Of a stretch of DNA of 64,000 nt, positions 32,424-40,380 are shown piece after piece; positions within the stretch are counted from its first letter, which is position 1; each line of letters opens with the position of its first letter. Source of the stretch: Clostridia bacterium. GTDB lineage: Bacteria; Bacillota; Clostridia; Caldicoprobacterales; Caldicoprobacteraceae. The notes below the pieces were generated by a model. It made no database searches. It saw nothing but the letters and a program-made list of their open reading frames with translations, and had not been told where the DNA came from. The position numbers were made by a program, and so were the translations under genes. The stretch covers positions 124,001-188,000 of the forward strand of contig PKRC01000001.1 in assembly GCA_017577715.1 (NCBI GenBank), read 5' to 3'.

Positions 32424-32452
32424 TTGACAAAACATCCGGGGTTCTATATAAT
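32424..32452 (+). promoter_or_regulatory. consensus sigma-A promoter for alaS
   Basis: Perfect TTGACA (32424-32429), a 17-base spacer and perfect TATAAT (32447-32452). A leader of about 100 bases follows with a bulged hairpin GCGT-CTCCT/AGGAG-ACGC (32495-32525). No T-box sequence is present. Confidence 0.9.
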
Positions 32453-32559
32453 CATGAGTAAATAACAGAATTAGGGCGGATTTTGCTTTAAATTGCGTCC
32501 CGCTCCTACCAAGGGAAGGAGACGCTTATTTAATTGTCTTACGGGGAGGAATACATATA

Positions 32560-35205
32560 ATGGAGAAACTGGGCCTTAACGAGATAAGAACAAGGTTTTT
32601 GGAGTTTTTTAGGAGAAAGGATCACCTGGTACTGCCTAGCTTTTCGCTGATTCCCCAGAAGGACAAAAGCCTCTTGCTGATAAATGCTGGCATGGCTCCG
32701 TTGAAACCCTACTTTACCGGGCAGGAGAAGCCTCCAAAGAAGAGGATTGCCACCTGTCAGAAGTGCATACGCACCCCCGACATCGAAAGGGTGGGCAAGA
32801 CTGCCAGGCACGGCACATTCTTCGAGATGTTGGGCAACTTCTCCTTTGGCGATTATTTCAAAAGAGAGGCCATCAGCTGGGCATGGGAGTTTGTCACCCA
32901 GGACTTGAAGCTGCCAGAAGAGCGGCTGTGGGTCAGCATATACGAGCAGGATGATGAGGCGTTTGAAATTTGGCACAAAGAGATTGGGCTTCCCGAGCAT
33001 AAAATCGTGAGGATGGGAAAAGAAGACAACTTTTGGGAGATAGGTACGGGGCCTTGTGGTCCTTGTTCTGAGATATACTTCGATAGAGGTGCGGACAAGG
33101 GTTGTGGCAGGCCCGATTGCGGTCCAGGCTGTGATTGCGACCGTTTTGTCGAGTTCTGGAATTTGGTATTTACTCAATTCGACAAGGATGAAGAGGGGAA
33201 TTATCATCCCCTTCCGCATCCCAACATCGATACTGGTATGGGCCTTGAAAGGATCTCTGCCATAATGCAGGAGGTTGACTCCCTTTTTGAAGTCGACACC
33301 ATAAGGGATATACTCGAGCACGTCAGCCAAATCGCCGGGGTTGAATACGGTAAGTCATACAATACCGATGTGTCTTTGCGGGTTATCACCGATCACATAC
33401 GCAGCATCACATTTATGGTAGGCGATGGGATACTTCCCTCCAACGAAGGGCGCGGATATGTGCTTCGCAGGATCTTGAGAAGAGCTGCACGCCATGGCCG
33501 GTTACTGGGGATTGAGGAACCTTTCTTGAGCCAGCTGGCTAAAACGGTCATAAAGCAATCCCATCAGGCCTATCCCGAGCTCAAGCAGAGGGAGGATTAT
33601 ATTTTAAGGATAATACAGATAGAAGAAGAGCGCTTCAGGGAGACCATCGACCAGGGGTTGGCCTATTTGAAGGAGTATATAGATGATTTGAAACAGCAGG
33701 GGCAGAAAGTTTTGGATGGCTCCAAGGCATTTAAGCTGTATGATACCTATGGCTTTCCCCTTGATCTCACTAGGGAGATCTTGCAGGAAGAAGGCCTTGA
33801 GATTGACGAGCAAGGTTTCCAGCAGGAGATGGAGGTGCAGCGGGAACGGGCCAGGGCTGCTCATCGCGTGACCGACTATATGGGCATGGACAGCAATATA
33901 TACAAGCTGATCGAAGCCGATGCCTCAACTGATTTTGTAGGATATCAATCCCTTGAAAGCATCAGCCGCGTGCTGGCCATCATTCAAGGCGAGACAAGGG
34001 TTGAAAGCGCTACGCAAGGCCAGGAGATAGCCGTGGTGTTGGACCAAACTCCTTTTTATGCCGAAAGCGGTGGGCAGGTGGCCGATAAGGGCGTGCTACT
34101 GTGGAACGATGGCAAGGTCGAGATATACGATGTAAAGAAGCTGTTTGGCAATAAGGTGGTACATTACGGCAAGGTGCTCTCTGGTACCTTGAACCAGGAC
34201 GATACGGTACAGGCCATAGTTGATAAGGAGTTGAGGCTAGCGGCTGCTCGTAACCATACGGCTACCCACTTGTTGCACAGCGCTCTAAGGCAGGTTTTAG
34301 GCCCCCATGTGGAGCAGGCGGGTTCTCTGGTGACTCCTCAGAGGTTGCGCTTTGACTTTTCCCATTTCTCGGCGCTGTCTAGCGAAGAGCTCCGCAAAGT
34401 GGAGAGTTTGGTAAACCAGAAGATTATGGAGGCCATCCCCGTTGAGGTGATAGAGACCACTTTAGACAAGGCTGAGAAGATGGGAGCCATAGCTCTGTTT
34501 GGAGAGAAGTATGGAGAGATGGTGCGGGTTGTCAAAATAGGTGATTTTAGCATTGAGCTGTGCGGGGGAACGCACCTTACCAATACCGGTCAAGCAGGGA
34601 TGTTTAAGATACTCAGCGAATCGGGGGTTGCGGCCGGCGTAAGGAGAATTGAAGCCATAACCGGCTTTGAGGTATATAACCATCTTTTGAACCAGGAAAG
34701 GCTTATAGCCGATATTTGCAGGGAGCTTAAGACCAACCCTTCTGACCTTGAGGGTAGAATACAAGGTTTAGTGGCCCAAATCAAGGAGCAGGAAAGGGAG
34801 ATAGAGCAGCTGCGCGCTAAACTGGCCTTGAGTTCTGTGGACTCGCTGATTGAGTCGGCTAAGGATGTGGGCGGCATAAAGTGCATTGCTGCCTGTGTGG
34901 AAGGCCAGGATATGGAAGGCTTGCGGGATATGGTGGATGCCGTCAAGGGTAGAGTAAAGCTGGGGGTTGTGGTATTAGCTACCGTAAGGGAAGGCAAGGT
35001 GCACTTTGCTGCCGGAGCCACCAAGGACGCTGTGGCCAGAGGCGTCCATGTGGGGAATTTGCTGCGAGAAGTGGCTAAAGTAGCAGGTGGCGGCGGTGGT
35101 GGGCGTCCTGATATGGCCCAGGCCGGGGGTAAAGATGCAAGCAAGATGCAGGAGGCTTTGGATCAGGTGTGCGTTTTGCTGGCCAAGCAGCTGGGTATAA
35201 ATTAA
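32560..35205 (+). CDS. alaS: alanine--tRNA ligase
   Basis: An 881-residue class II synthetase, full length. The N-terminal catalytic core begins MEKLGLNEIRTRFLEFFRRKDH and includes the zinc-rich CGRPDCGPGCDCDRFVEFWN insertion; the editing domain has HTATH (H566, H570) and CGGTH (C668, H672), and the C-Ala domain ends with GGGGGGRPDMAQAGG. It charges tRNA-Ala and clears Ser/Gly mischarging. GGGGAGG precedes the ATG. The following ireB and ruvX are the standard neighbours in Firmicutes. Confidence 0.98.
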   Translation: MEKLGLNEIRTRFLEFFRRKDHLVLPSFSLIPQKDKSLLLINAGMAPLKPYFTGQEKPPKKRIATCQKCIRTPDIERVGKTARHGTFFEMLGNFSFGDYFKREAISWAWEFVTQDLKLPEERLWVSIYEQDDEAFEIWHKEIGLPEHKIVRMGKEDNFWEIGTGPCGPCSEIYFDRGADKGCGRPDCGPGCDCDRFVEFWNLVFTQFDKDEEGNYHPLPHPNIDTGMGLERISAIMQEVDSLFEVDTIRDILEHVSQIAGVEYGKSYNTDVSLRVITDHIRSITFMVGDGILPSNEGRGYVLRRILRRAARHGRLLGIEEPFLSQLAKTVIKQSHQAYPELKQREDYILRIIQIEEERFRETIDQGLAYLKEYIDDLKQQGQKVLDGSKAFKLYDTYGFPLDLTREILQEEGLEIDEQGFQQEMEVQRERARAAHRVTDYMGMDSNIYKLIEADASTDFVGYQSLESISRVLAIIQGETRVESATQGQEIAVVLDQTPFYAESGGQVADKGVLLWNDGKVEIYDVKKLFGNKVVHYGKVLSGTLNQDDTVQAIVDKELRLAAARNHTATHLLHSALRQVLGPHVEQAGSLVTPQRLRFDFSHFSALSSEELRKVESLVNQKIMEAIPVEVIETTLDKAEKMGAIALFGEKYGEMVRVVKIGDFSIELCGGTHLTNTGQAGMFKILSESGVAAGVRRIEAITGFEVYNHLLNQERLIADICRELKTNPSDLEGRIQGLVAQIKEQEREIEQLRAKLALSSVDSLIESAKDVGGIKCIAACVEGQDMEGLRDMVDAVKGRVKLGVVVLATVREGKVHFAAGATKDAVARGVHVGNLLREVAKVAGGGGGGRPDMAQAGGKDASKMQEALDQVCVLLAKQLGIN

Positions 35206-35227
35206 TTGAAAGATGGCCATTTTATGT

Positions 35228-35256
35228 TTGAAAAAATATGCAAAATAGAGTAAGAT
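35228..35256 (+). promoter_or_regulatory. sigma-A promoter for ireB
   Basis: TTGAAA (35228-35233), a 17-base spacer and TAAGAT (35251-35256), 42 bases before the ireB start. Confidence 0.65.
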
Positions 35257-35297
35257 AAACTTTGAAGAATTCCTCTTAAAAGGCAGGTAAATATTAT

Positions 35298-35564
35298 ATG
35301 AATGGCGATCTTCAGGAAACCATGATGTTTAAGCTCAAGAAAGAGGTGTCTGAAACTCCGAGGGACATCCTACTGAGCGTTTATCAGGCCCTGGAGCAAA
35401 AAGGCTATAACCCCATAAACCAATTGGTGGGGTATTTTATATCGGGCGACCCCACCTATATAACCAGCCATAAAAACGCCCGTTCCCTCATCAGGAAGCT
35501 GGAGAGGGACGAACTGCTGGAGGAGCTGCTCCGATTCTATATAGAACATAATCTCAATAGATGA
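35298..35564 (+). CDS. ireB: IreB family regulatory phosphoprotein (UPF0297)
   Basis: An 88-residue protein matching UPF0297 (YrzL/IreB) from end to end: KEVSETPRDILLSVYQALEQKGYNPINQLVGYFISGDPTYITSHKNARSLIRKLERDELLEELLRFYI. In Enterococcus IreB is phosphorylated by the IreK kinase and represses cephalosporin resistance. Location between alaS and ruvX is the usual one, here interrupted by an aldo/keto reductase. The threonines in the N-terminal SETPRD region may be the phosphorylation sites by analogy. Confidence 0.95.
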   Translation: MNGDLQETMMFKLKKEVSETPRDILLSVYQALEQKGYNPINQLVGYFISGDPTYITSHKNARSLIRKLERDELLEELLRFYIEHNLNR

Positions 35565-35577
35565 GCGAGCAGCATCC

Positions 35578-36525
35578 ATGCAGTACAATAGGCTGGGCAA
35601 GACGCCCATTGTAGTATCCAGGCTGTGCTTTGGCAGCCTAACCATAGGTCCCTTGCAGAGAAACCTTCCTTTAGAAGAAGGAGCAGCTGTCATACGCAAG
35701 GCCGTGGAGCTGGGGGTAAATTTCATAGATACGGCCGACCTGTACGGCACATATCCTTATATACGCGAGGTTTTAAAGTCGCACAGAGACCTGGTAATAG
35801 CTTCCAAATCTTATGCCTATGATACCCGTACTGCCCGCGAAACTCTGGAGCGGGCTTTGAGAGGCATAGGGCGCGACTATATCGACATATTTTTGCTCCA
35901 TGAGCAGGAAGGTCCTCTTACCCTAAAGGGACACAGGGAGGCATTGGAATATTTTATTGCCCAAAAGCAGAAGGGGATCATACGAGCGGTGGGAATCTCT
36001 ACCCATTATGTAGCAGCAGTAAAAGCAGCAGCTGTCATGGAGGAAATCGATGTGATACATCCCATACTCAACTACCGCGGAGTAGGCATAGTGGATGGTA
36101 CTTTACAAGATATGACGGCTGCCATAGAGCTGGCCTATACAAACGGCAAGGGCATATATGCCATGAAGCCTTTAGGAGGGGGACACCTTATTTCTGAGTT
36201 TAAACGTGCTTTAAAGTTTGTTCTCGACTTCCCGTACATCCATTCTGTTGCCGTAGGCATGCAAAGGATTGAAGAGGTATATGCCAATGTCAGCTTCTTT
36301 GATAAGGGAGAGGTACCGCATATTCTGGAGGAAATTTTGAAATCCTATAAGAGAAAGCTGCTTATACAGGACTGGTGCGCTGGATGCGGCAGATGCGTGG
36401 CGCGTTGTCCGCAGGGCGCTCTTTCCATTGGACAGGAAGGCAAGGTTGAGGTTGACCATAGCAGATGCGTGCTTTGCGGCTATTGCGGGAGCGCTTGCCC
36501 AGAGTTGGCAATAAAAGTAATATAA
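35578..36525 (+). CDS. aldo/keto reductase with C-terminal 2[4Fe-4S] ferredoxin domain
   Basis: A 315-residue fusion. The AKR barrel has NFIDTADLYGTYP (Asp and Tyr of the tetrad), VIASKSYAY (Lys) and DIFLLHEQE (His). From about residue 265 a bacterial ferredoxin domain carries CAGCGRCVARCP and CVLCGYCGSACP, enough for two [4Fe-4S] clusters. Such proteins are common in anaerobes; the clusters suggest ferredoxin rather than NADPH as electron partner, substrate unknown. It starts 13 bases after ireB without a clear ribosome binding site and ends one base before the ruvX frame, so it is in the same transcript. Confidence 0.92.
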   Translation: MQYNRLGKTPIVVSRLCFGSLTIGPLQRNLPLEEGAAVIRKAVELGVNFIDTADLYGTYPYIREVLKSHRDLVIASKSYAYDTRTARETLERALRGIGRDYIDIFLLHEQEGPLTLKGHREALEYFIAQKQKGIIRAVGISTHYVAAVKAAAVMEEIDVIHPILNYRGVGIVDGTLQDMTAAIELAYTNGKGIYAMKPLGGGHLISEFKRALKFVLDFPYIHSVAVGMQRIEEVYANVSFFDKGEVPHILEEILKSYKRKLLIQDWCAGCGRCVARCPQGALSIGQEGKVEVDHSRCVLCGYCGSACPELAIKVI

Positions 36526-36547
36526 CATGGGGGAAAGGGATTGGCCT

Positions 36548-36976
36548 GTGAGGATACTGGCTTTGGATGTGGGTGATAAACGCGTAGGGGTAGCTGTCAG
36601 CGATGCCATGGGATGGACAGCACAGGGGCTTCAGACCCTTGAAAAATCCAGCAAGGAAAAACTGTTTTCAAACCTATCCAGCATATTGAAGCAGTATAAT
36701 CCTGAAAAGATAGTCATTGGCCTGCCTGTAAACATGAATGGCACGTTGGGCCCACAGGCCGATAAGGTGAGACAATTTGCCAAAGAGCTTAAGAGCATAT
36801 ATTCTGGGGAAATTGTCTACTGGGACGAAAGGTTGACCACCCTTTCAGCCCATCGGTTAATGATAGAGGCAGGGGTTCGACGTGACAGGAGGAAATTAAA
36901 GGCTGACAAGATAGCAGCCGTGCTCATTCTTCAAAGTTATCTGGATTACTTAAACAATAAAAAGAAAGAAGGTTGA
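36548..36976 (+). CDS. ruvX: Holliday junction resolvase-like protein RuvX (YqgF)
   Basis: A 142-residue RNase H-like fold protein. GTG 36548 (giving MRILALDVGDKRVGVAVSD) is preferred, with AAGGGA upstream; an in-frame ATG at 36527 would add seven residues not seen in homologues. Motifs ALDVGDKRVGVAVSD, KIVIGLPVNMNG and VYWDERLTTLSA with the DKIAAVLILQSYL end are present. YqgF is implicated in 16S/pre-16S rRNA processing. Four bases before the DUF1292 gene. Confidence 0.95.
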   Translation: MRILALDVGDKRVGVAVSDAMGWTAQGLQTLEKSSKEKLFSNLSSILKQYNPEKIVIGLPVNMNGTLGPQADKVRQFAKELKSIYSGEIVYWDERLTTLSAHRLMIEAGVRRDRRKLKADKIAAVLILQSYLDYLNNKKKEG

Positions 36977-36980
36977 TCTT

Positions 36981-37295
36981 ATGGAAATGGAATCCAACAT
37001 AATCGAGCTTATCGATGAGAACGATGAGGTTGTCCAGTTTGAACATCTGCTCACTCTGGATTTCGATGGCAGGGAGTACATCGTGCTGATGCCCATAGAA
37101 GAGGATGAGCCTGACTCCGATGAAGGAGAAGTGGTCATTCTCAGGGTAGAGCAGGATGATGAGGGAAACGACATATACGTTTCCATCGAAGATGAGGAAG
37201 AACTTGAAGAAGTCTTCCAGGCATTTCTCCAAGTTATCGAGCAAGAGGAAGTTATTGATGAAGGTGAAGAAGAGCCTTTTGAGGCTGAAGAATAG
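36981..37295 (+). CDS. DUF1292 domain protein
   Basis: A 104-residue, extremely acidic protein matching DUF1292 (YrzB family): IELIDENDEVVQFEHLLTLDFDGREYIVLMP and VVILRVEQDDEGNDIYVSIEDEEELEEVFQAFLQ. The C-terminal EQEEVIDEGEEEPFEAEE is unstructured acid tail. The function is unknown, but the gene is a conserved companion of alaS-ireB-ruvX. It ends the transcript, followed by a very strong hairpin. Confidence 0.93.
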   Translation: MEMESNIIELIDENDEVVQFEHLLTLDFDGREYIVLMPIEEDEPDSDEGEVVILRVEQDDEGNDIYVSIEDEEELEEVFQAFLQVIEQEEVIDEGEEEPFEAEE

Positions 37296-37320
37296 AGCAG
37301 ATAAGCTCCTATAGTAAACC

Positions 37321-37357
37321 AAAAAAAGCGCATTTTCGCAAAAATGCGCTTTTTTTG
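37321..37357. terminator. strong bidirectional terminator before the motility operon
   Basis: A 16-bp perfect stem (AAAAAAAGCGCATTTT with its complement) with a CGCA loop and T7 on the plus side. It insulates the ruvX-DUF1292 transcript from flgB. Confidence 0.93.
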
Positions 37358-37398
37358 GTGACAAAAATTTTCTTTTTGAACAAGGATTTTGTGATTTT

Positions 37399-37419
37399 TT
37401 ATCGAATATAATTGATAAA
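37399..37419. promoter_or_regulatory. candidate flgB promoter/operator region with inverted repeat
   Basis: TTATCGAATATAATTGATAA is an imperfect palindrome (16 of 20 positions) that contains TATAAT at 37407-37412, a possible -10 with no convincing -35. The half sites TTATCGAAT and TGATAAA recur upstream of cheR. No sigma-D type promoter (TAAA with CCGATAT) was seen, so the start of the 26-kb motility operon probably depends on this region. Confidence 0.45.
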
Positions 37420-37455
37420 TAATGTTGGATAATTGTGGTTGGCAGGTGGTGAAGG

Positions 37456-37866
37456 TTGATCAACAGGCTTTTTAACCATATGGGCGTTTTGGAAAAGGCT
37501 TTGGACGCTTCGTGGTTGCGAAATGAAGTCATAGCCCACAATATCGCCAACGCTGATACCCCCGGCTATAAAAAATACAGGGTTGAATTTGAGGAGGAGT
37601 TGAAATCAGCTCTTGAATCCAGCGGGTTGAAGGGTAAAAAGACGAGGCCTAAGCACCTGGACATAGGGACAAGTTCCATCGAAGAGGTTAGGCCTAGAGT
37701 TGTGCGCACCTTTGGTACTCAGATGAGGGAAGACGGCAACAACGTCGATATGGATGAGGAGATGACCAGCTTAGCGAAAAATGTCATCCTGTATAATGCG
37801 CTAGTGCAGAAGATATCAGGTGAGTTTAACAAGCTAAAGATGGTCATAAGCGAGGGGAGGAGATAA
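37456..37866 (+). CDS. flgB: flagellar basal body rod protein FlgB
   Basis: A 136-residue proximal rod protein with TTG start behind AGGTGGTGA. The N-terminal rod signature HNIANADTPGYKKYRVEFEEEL and the C-terminal heptad region (EEMTSLAKNVILYNALVQKISGEFNKLKMVI) are intact. It is exported through the type III gate and forms the rod with FlgC and FliE. First gene of the fla/che operon; flgC starts three bases later. Confidence 0.96.
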   Translation: MINRLFNHMGVLEKALDASWLRNEVIAHNIANADTPGYKKYRVEFEEELKSALESSGLKGKKTRPKHLDIGTSSIEEVRPRVVRTFGTQMREDGNNVDMDEEMTSLAKNVILYNALVQKISGEFNKLKMVISEGRR

Positions 37867-37869
37867 AAG

Positions 37870-38304
37870 ATGTTCCGGGCATTTGACATAAGTGCTTCAG
37901 CCCTTACGCTGCAGAAGCTGCGCATGGATGTAATCGCTCAAAACATCGCAAACGCCCAGACTACAAGGACAGAAACCGGTGAGCCCTATCGCCGTAAGGT
38001 TGTGGTGGTAAGGGAAGGGCAGTATGCCAAGCCGTTTTCGCAATACCTGCAGGAGAAGTTAGGAAGTTTTTCGGGTAGCGGGGTTAAGGCCGTCAGGGTT
38101 CAGGAGGACCCCACTCCTTTCAAGAGGGTTTATGACCCAACCCATCCCGATGCCGATGAGGATGGCTATGTGCAGATGCCGAATGTAGAGATACTCAGAG
38201 AGATGGTGGACATGATTTCGGCCACTCGATCTTATGAAGCCAACGTCACCGCTTTTAATGCTGCCAAGAATATGGCATTGAAGGCACTGGAGATAGGCAG
38301 ATAG
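37870..38304 (+). CDS. flgC: flagellar basal body rod protein FlgC
   Basis: A 144-residue rod protein: AFDISASALTLQKLRMDVIAQNIANAQTTRT at the N-terminus and PNVEILREMVDMISATRSYEANVTAFNAAKNMALKALEIGR at the C-terminus, both typical of FlgC. It is secreted without a cleaved signal. Standard position between flgB and fliE. Confidence 0.97.
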   Translation: MFRAFDISASALTLQKLRMDVIAQNIANAQTTRTETGEPYRRKVVVVREGQYAKPFSQYLQEKLGSFSGSGVKAVRVQEDPTPFKRVYDPTHPDADEDGYVQMPNVEILREMVDMISATRSYEANVTAFNAAKNMALKALEIGR

Positions 38305-38318
38305 GAGGATGATGGTAT

Positions 38319-38615
38319 ATGCAGATAAGCTCCATTGCGGCTTCTGGAAACGTTACAGGTATATCAAGCAGTTTAAGAAAGCAAAACGGGCAGAACCTAT
38401 CGTTTAGCGACGTTTTGAAGCAGGCCATTTCTGATTTGCAGCAGCTGCAGAGGACCAGCGCATACAACAATTATCTTCTGGCTACCGGCCAAGCGGAAAG
38501 CCTTCACAAGGTCATGATAGATGCTGAAAAAGCCGAGATCGCACTTCAATTTACCCTTCAGGTCAGAAATAAGCTGCTGGAGGCTTATCAGGAGATCATG
38601 CGCATGCAGATATGA
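38319..38615 (+). CDS. fliE: flagellar hook-basal body complex protein FliE
   Basis: A 98-residue protein that joins the MS ring to the rod. The C-terminal LHKVMIDAEKAEIALQFTLQVRNKLLEAYQEIMRMQI is the conserved FliE signature. The N-terminus is variable, as usual. Unlike the rest of the operon it is followed by a 226-base gap before fliF. Confidence 0.96.
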   Translation: MQISSIAASGNVTGISSSLRKQNGQNLSFSDVLKQAISDLQQLQRTSAYNNYLLATGQAESLHKVMIDAEKAEIALQFTLQVRNKLLEAYQEIMRMQI

Positions 38616-38841
38616 GTCGGTTTTTTAGCCGCGAAGTACCACAGGTGATGAAGTCCCATTATTGTGTAGGTGTAAGGTAGATGAAAATAGGTCGAAAGAC
38701 CGATTTATTTGTTTGGTAATTTTATGTAAGATGAAGATACATGTTGTCGAAGAGTGGTGACTCTTAAAAGAGCTGATCAGCAGGGAACATTCATATGTTA
38801 CCTGCTGAAATTATAATAGGCAGTAGGAAAGCGGGGATTAA
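38616..38841 (+). promoter_or_regulatory. 226-base structured gap between fliE and fliF
   Basis: No gene is seen. It holds a GGTC-GAAA-GACC tetraloop hairpin (38690-38701), AGAGT/ACTCT (38753-38766) and a long stem CAGCAGG/CCTGCTG extended by AACAT/ATGTT around TCAT (38778-38807). A TTGTCGAA Spo0A-box-like site lies at 38744-38751 and a TATAAT at 38812-38817 with a poor -35. It could be a leader, an RNA processing site or an internal promoter. It is not a c-di-GMP riboswitch that I can recognise. Confidence 0.4.
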
Positions 38842-40368
38842 ATGGCGTTGGCACTGGACACCATAAAGCAACAATTAAACCAGTATTGGGAGAAGTTGAC
38901 CAGCGCGCAAAAAAAGGCGTTTATCGTCGGAGCAACTGCGTTGCTGGCGATCATAGTCCTTGCTTCATTGCTTTTATCCCGGCAGGAATATGTGGTACTT
39001 TACAGCGGTTTGGACAGCCAAGAGGTGGCCGAAATATATTCCAGGTTAAAAGAGCTTAACGTTGAGCCAAAGGTCCAAGGTACATCCACCATATTGGTTC
39101 CCAAGGACAGGGAAGTAGAGCTTAGAATGCAGCTTACCAGTGAAGGATACCCCAAAACGGGTTTCAATTATGACATATTTTTACAAAACAGCAACTTTGG
39201 CCAGACGGATGAGGAGAAAAGAGCATTGCTCATCATGCAGCTGCAGGAACGTTTAAGCCAGGCCATCAAGTTTTTAGATGGAGTAGAGGATGCCGTTGTG
39301 ACCATTGCGATGCCCAAGGACGATGCCTTTGTGCTCAAGAGCCAGCAGGTGCCGGTTACGGCCTCAGTGATCATTAAAACAAAGCCGGGATATAGCATTA
39401 GCGCCTCCCAGGCCAACAATATAGTGCGTTTGGTGGCTAAGAGCGTACCAGGATTGAAGGAGGAGAACGTCACCGTTATTGATACAAACATGAACGTTTT
39501 GACAGGCACTGGTGCCGAAGAGGAAGAGATGGTGGGAACCCAGTTTGAACTGGAGCACCGGCTGGAGGATCGCATACGGGATCAGGTCATCAGCTTGTTG
39601 GAGCCAGTGTTCGGATACAGGAAGGTGGTTGCTACCGTCAATGTCAAGCTGAATTTCGATAAGAGGACCACCGAGTCGGTGAGGTTTGAACCAGTGGTGG
39701 ATGAGGACGGGATAATTGCCAGCCGTGAGGTTTTGAGGGAAAAGGTGAGAAACGCCATCCCCGGAGGGGTTGTAGGTGAGACTTCCAACACCACCCAGTA
39801 TCCCGAGCTTGAAAGCGCTGAAAGCGGTACATACGATAGGACCCATGAGATAGTCAACTATGAAGTGAATGAGATAAAGGAAATTCTGGAGCAGCAGCAG
39901 GGAAAAGTGGAGGACCTATCCATTTCGGTTATCATAGACAATGAATTCTTAAGCCCGCAAATCCTTACGCAGGTTAAAGAGCTAGTGGCGGCCGCAGTTG
40001 GAACGGATATTTCAAGGGTGGTGGTACAGAATATGAAATTTGATACCTCGCTACAGGAGCAGTTGCTCGAAGGTTTCGAACGGCGCCAAGACCAAAGGCC
40101 GGAATGGCTGTACTGGTCAGTGCCTCTGTCAGTGGCTTTTGCCATTATCGTAGCCTTTATAGTCGTAATGCGCATGCGTTCGCGCCGTATCCAGTTAGAA
40201 ACCGCTACTGCCCAAGAGATACTGGCTCAGGAGCCCCAGCAGCCGTCTACGTTGGAGTTGGAATTGACCAACGAGTACGATGAGATCAAAAAGCGACTTG
40301 AAAGGCTGGTCACCGAGCGGCCTGAAGCTGTGGCGCAGCTGCTGCGCAACTGGCTGAGCGAGGAGTAG
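38842..40368 (+). CDS. fliF: flagellar M-ring protein FliF
   Basis: A 508-residue MS-ring protein. Two membrane segments (about 23-43 and 428-448) flank a large periplasm-side region with the ring-building motif GFNYDIFLQNSNFGQTDEEKRALLIMQLQERLSQAIKFLDGVEDAVVTIAMP. The C-terminal cytosolic tail (LEKRLERLVTERPEAVAQLLRNWLSEE) is the FliG-binding segment. ATG 38842 follows GGAAAGCGGGG. It begins the second, tightly spaced part of the operon. Confidence 0.97.
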   Translation: MALALDTIKQQLNQYWEKLTSAQKKAFIVGATALLAIIVLASLLLSRQEYVVLYSGLDSQEVAEIYSRLKELNVEPKVQGTSTILVPKDREVELRMQLTSEGYPKTGFNYDIFLQNSNFGQTDEEKRALLIMQLQERLSQAIKFLDGVEDAVVTIAMPKDDAFVLKSQQVPVTASVIIKTKPGYSISASQANNIVRLVAKSVPGLKEENVTVIDTNMNVLTGTGAEEEEMVGTQFELEHRLEDRIRDQVISLLEPVFGYRKVVATVNVKLNFDKRTTESVRFEPVVDEDGIIASREVLREKVRNAIPGGVVGETSNTTQYPELESAESGTYDRTHEIVNYEVNEIKEILEQQQGKVEDLSISVIIDNEFLSPQILTQVKELVAAAVGTDISRVVVQNMKFDTSLQEQLLEGFERRQDQRPEWLYWSVPLSVAFAIIVAFIVVMRMRSRRIQLETATAQEILAQEPQQPSTLELELTNEYDEIKKRLERLVTERPEAVAQLLRNWLSEE

Positions 40369-40380
40369 GAGGAGATTGGC

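Noticed and set aside
32453..32559. Possible T-box upstream of alaS, as is common for this gene
   Set aside because: No AGGTGGNACCGCG-type sequence or antiterminator pairing is present; only a bulged hairpin is seen.
32539..33330. Long open frame of 263 codons on the minus strand opposite the start of alaS
   Set aside because: It is fully inside alaS, has no ribosome binding site and no recognisable motif, and reflects the codon pattern of the real gene on the other strand.
38616..38841. c-di-GMP riboswitch before fliF
   Set aside because: Neither the GEMM-I core nor the GEMM-II pseudoknot pattern could be matched.
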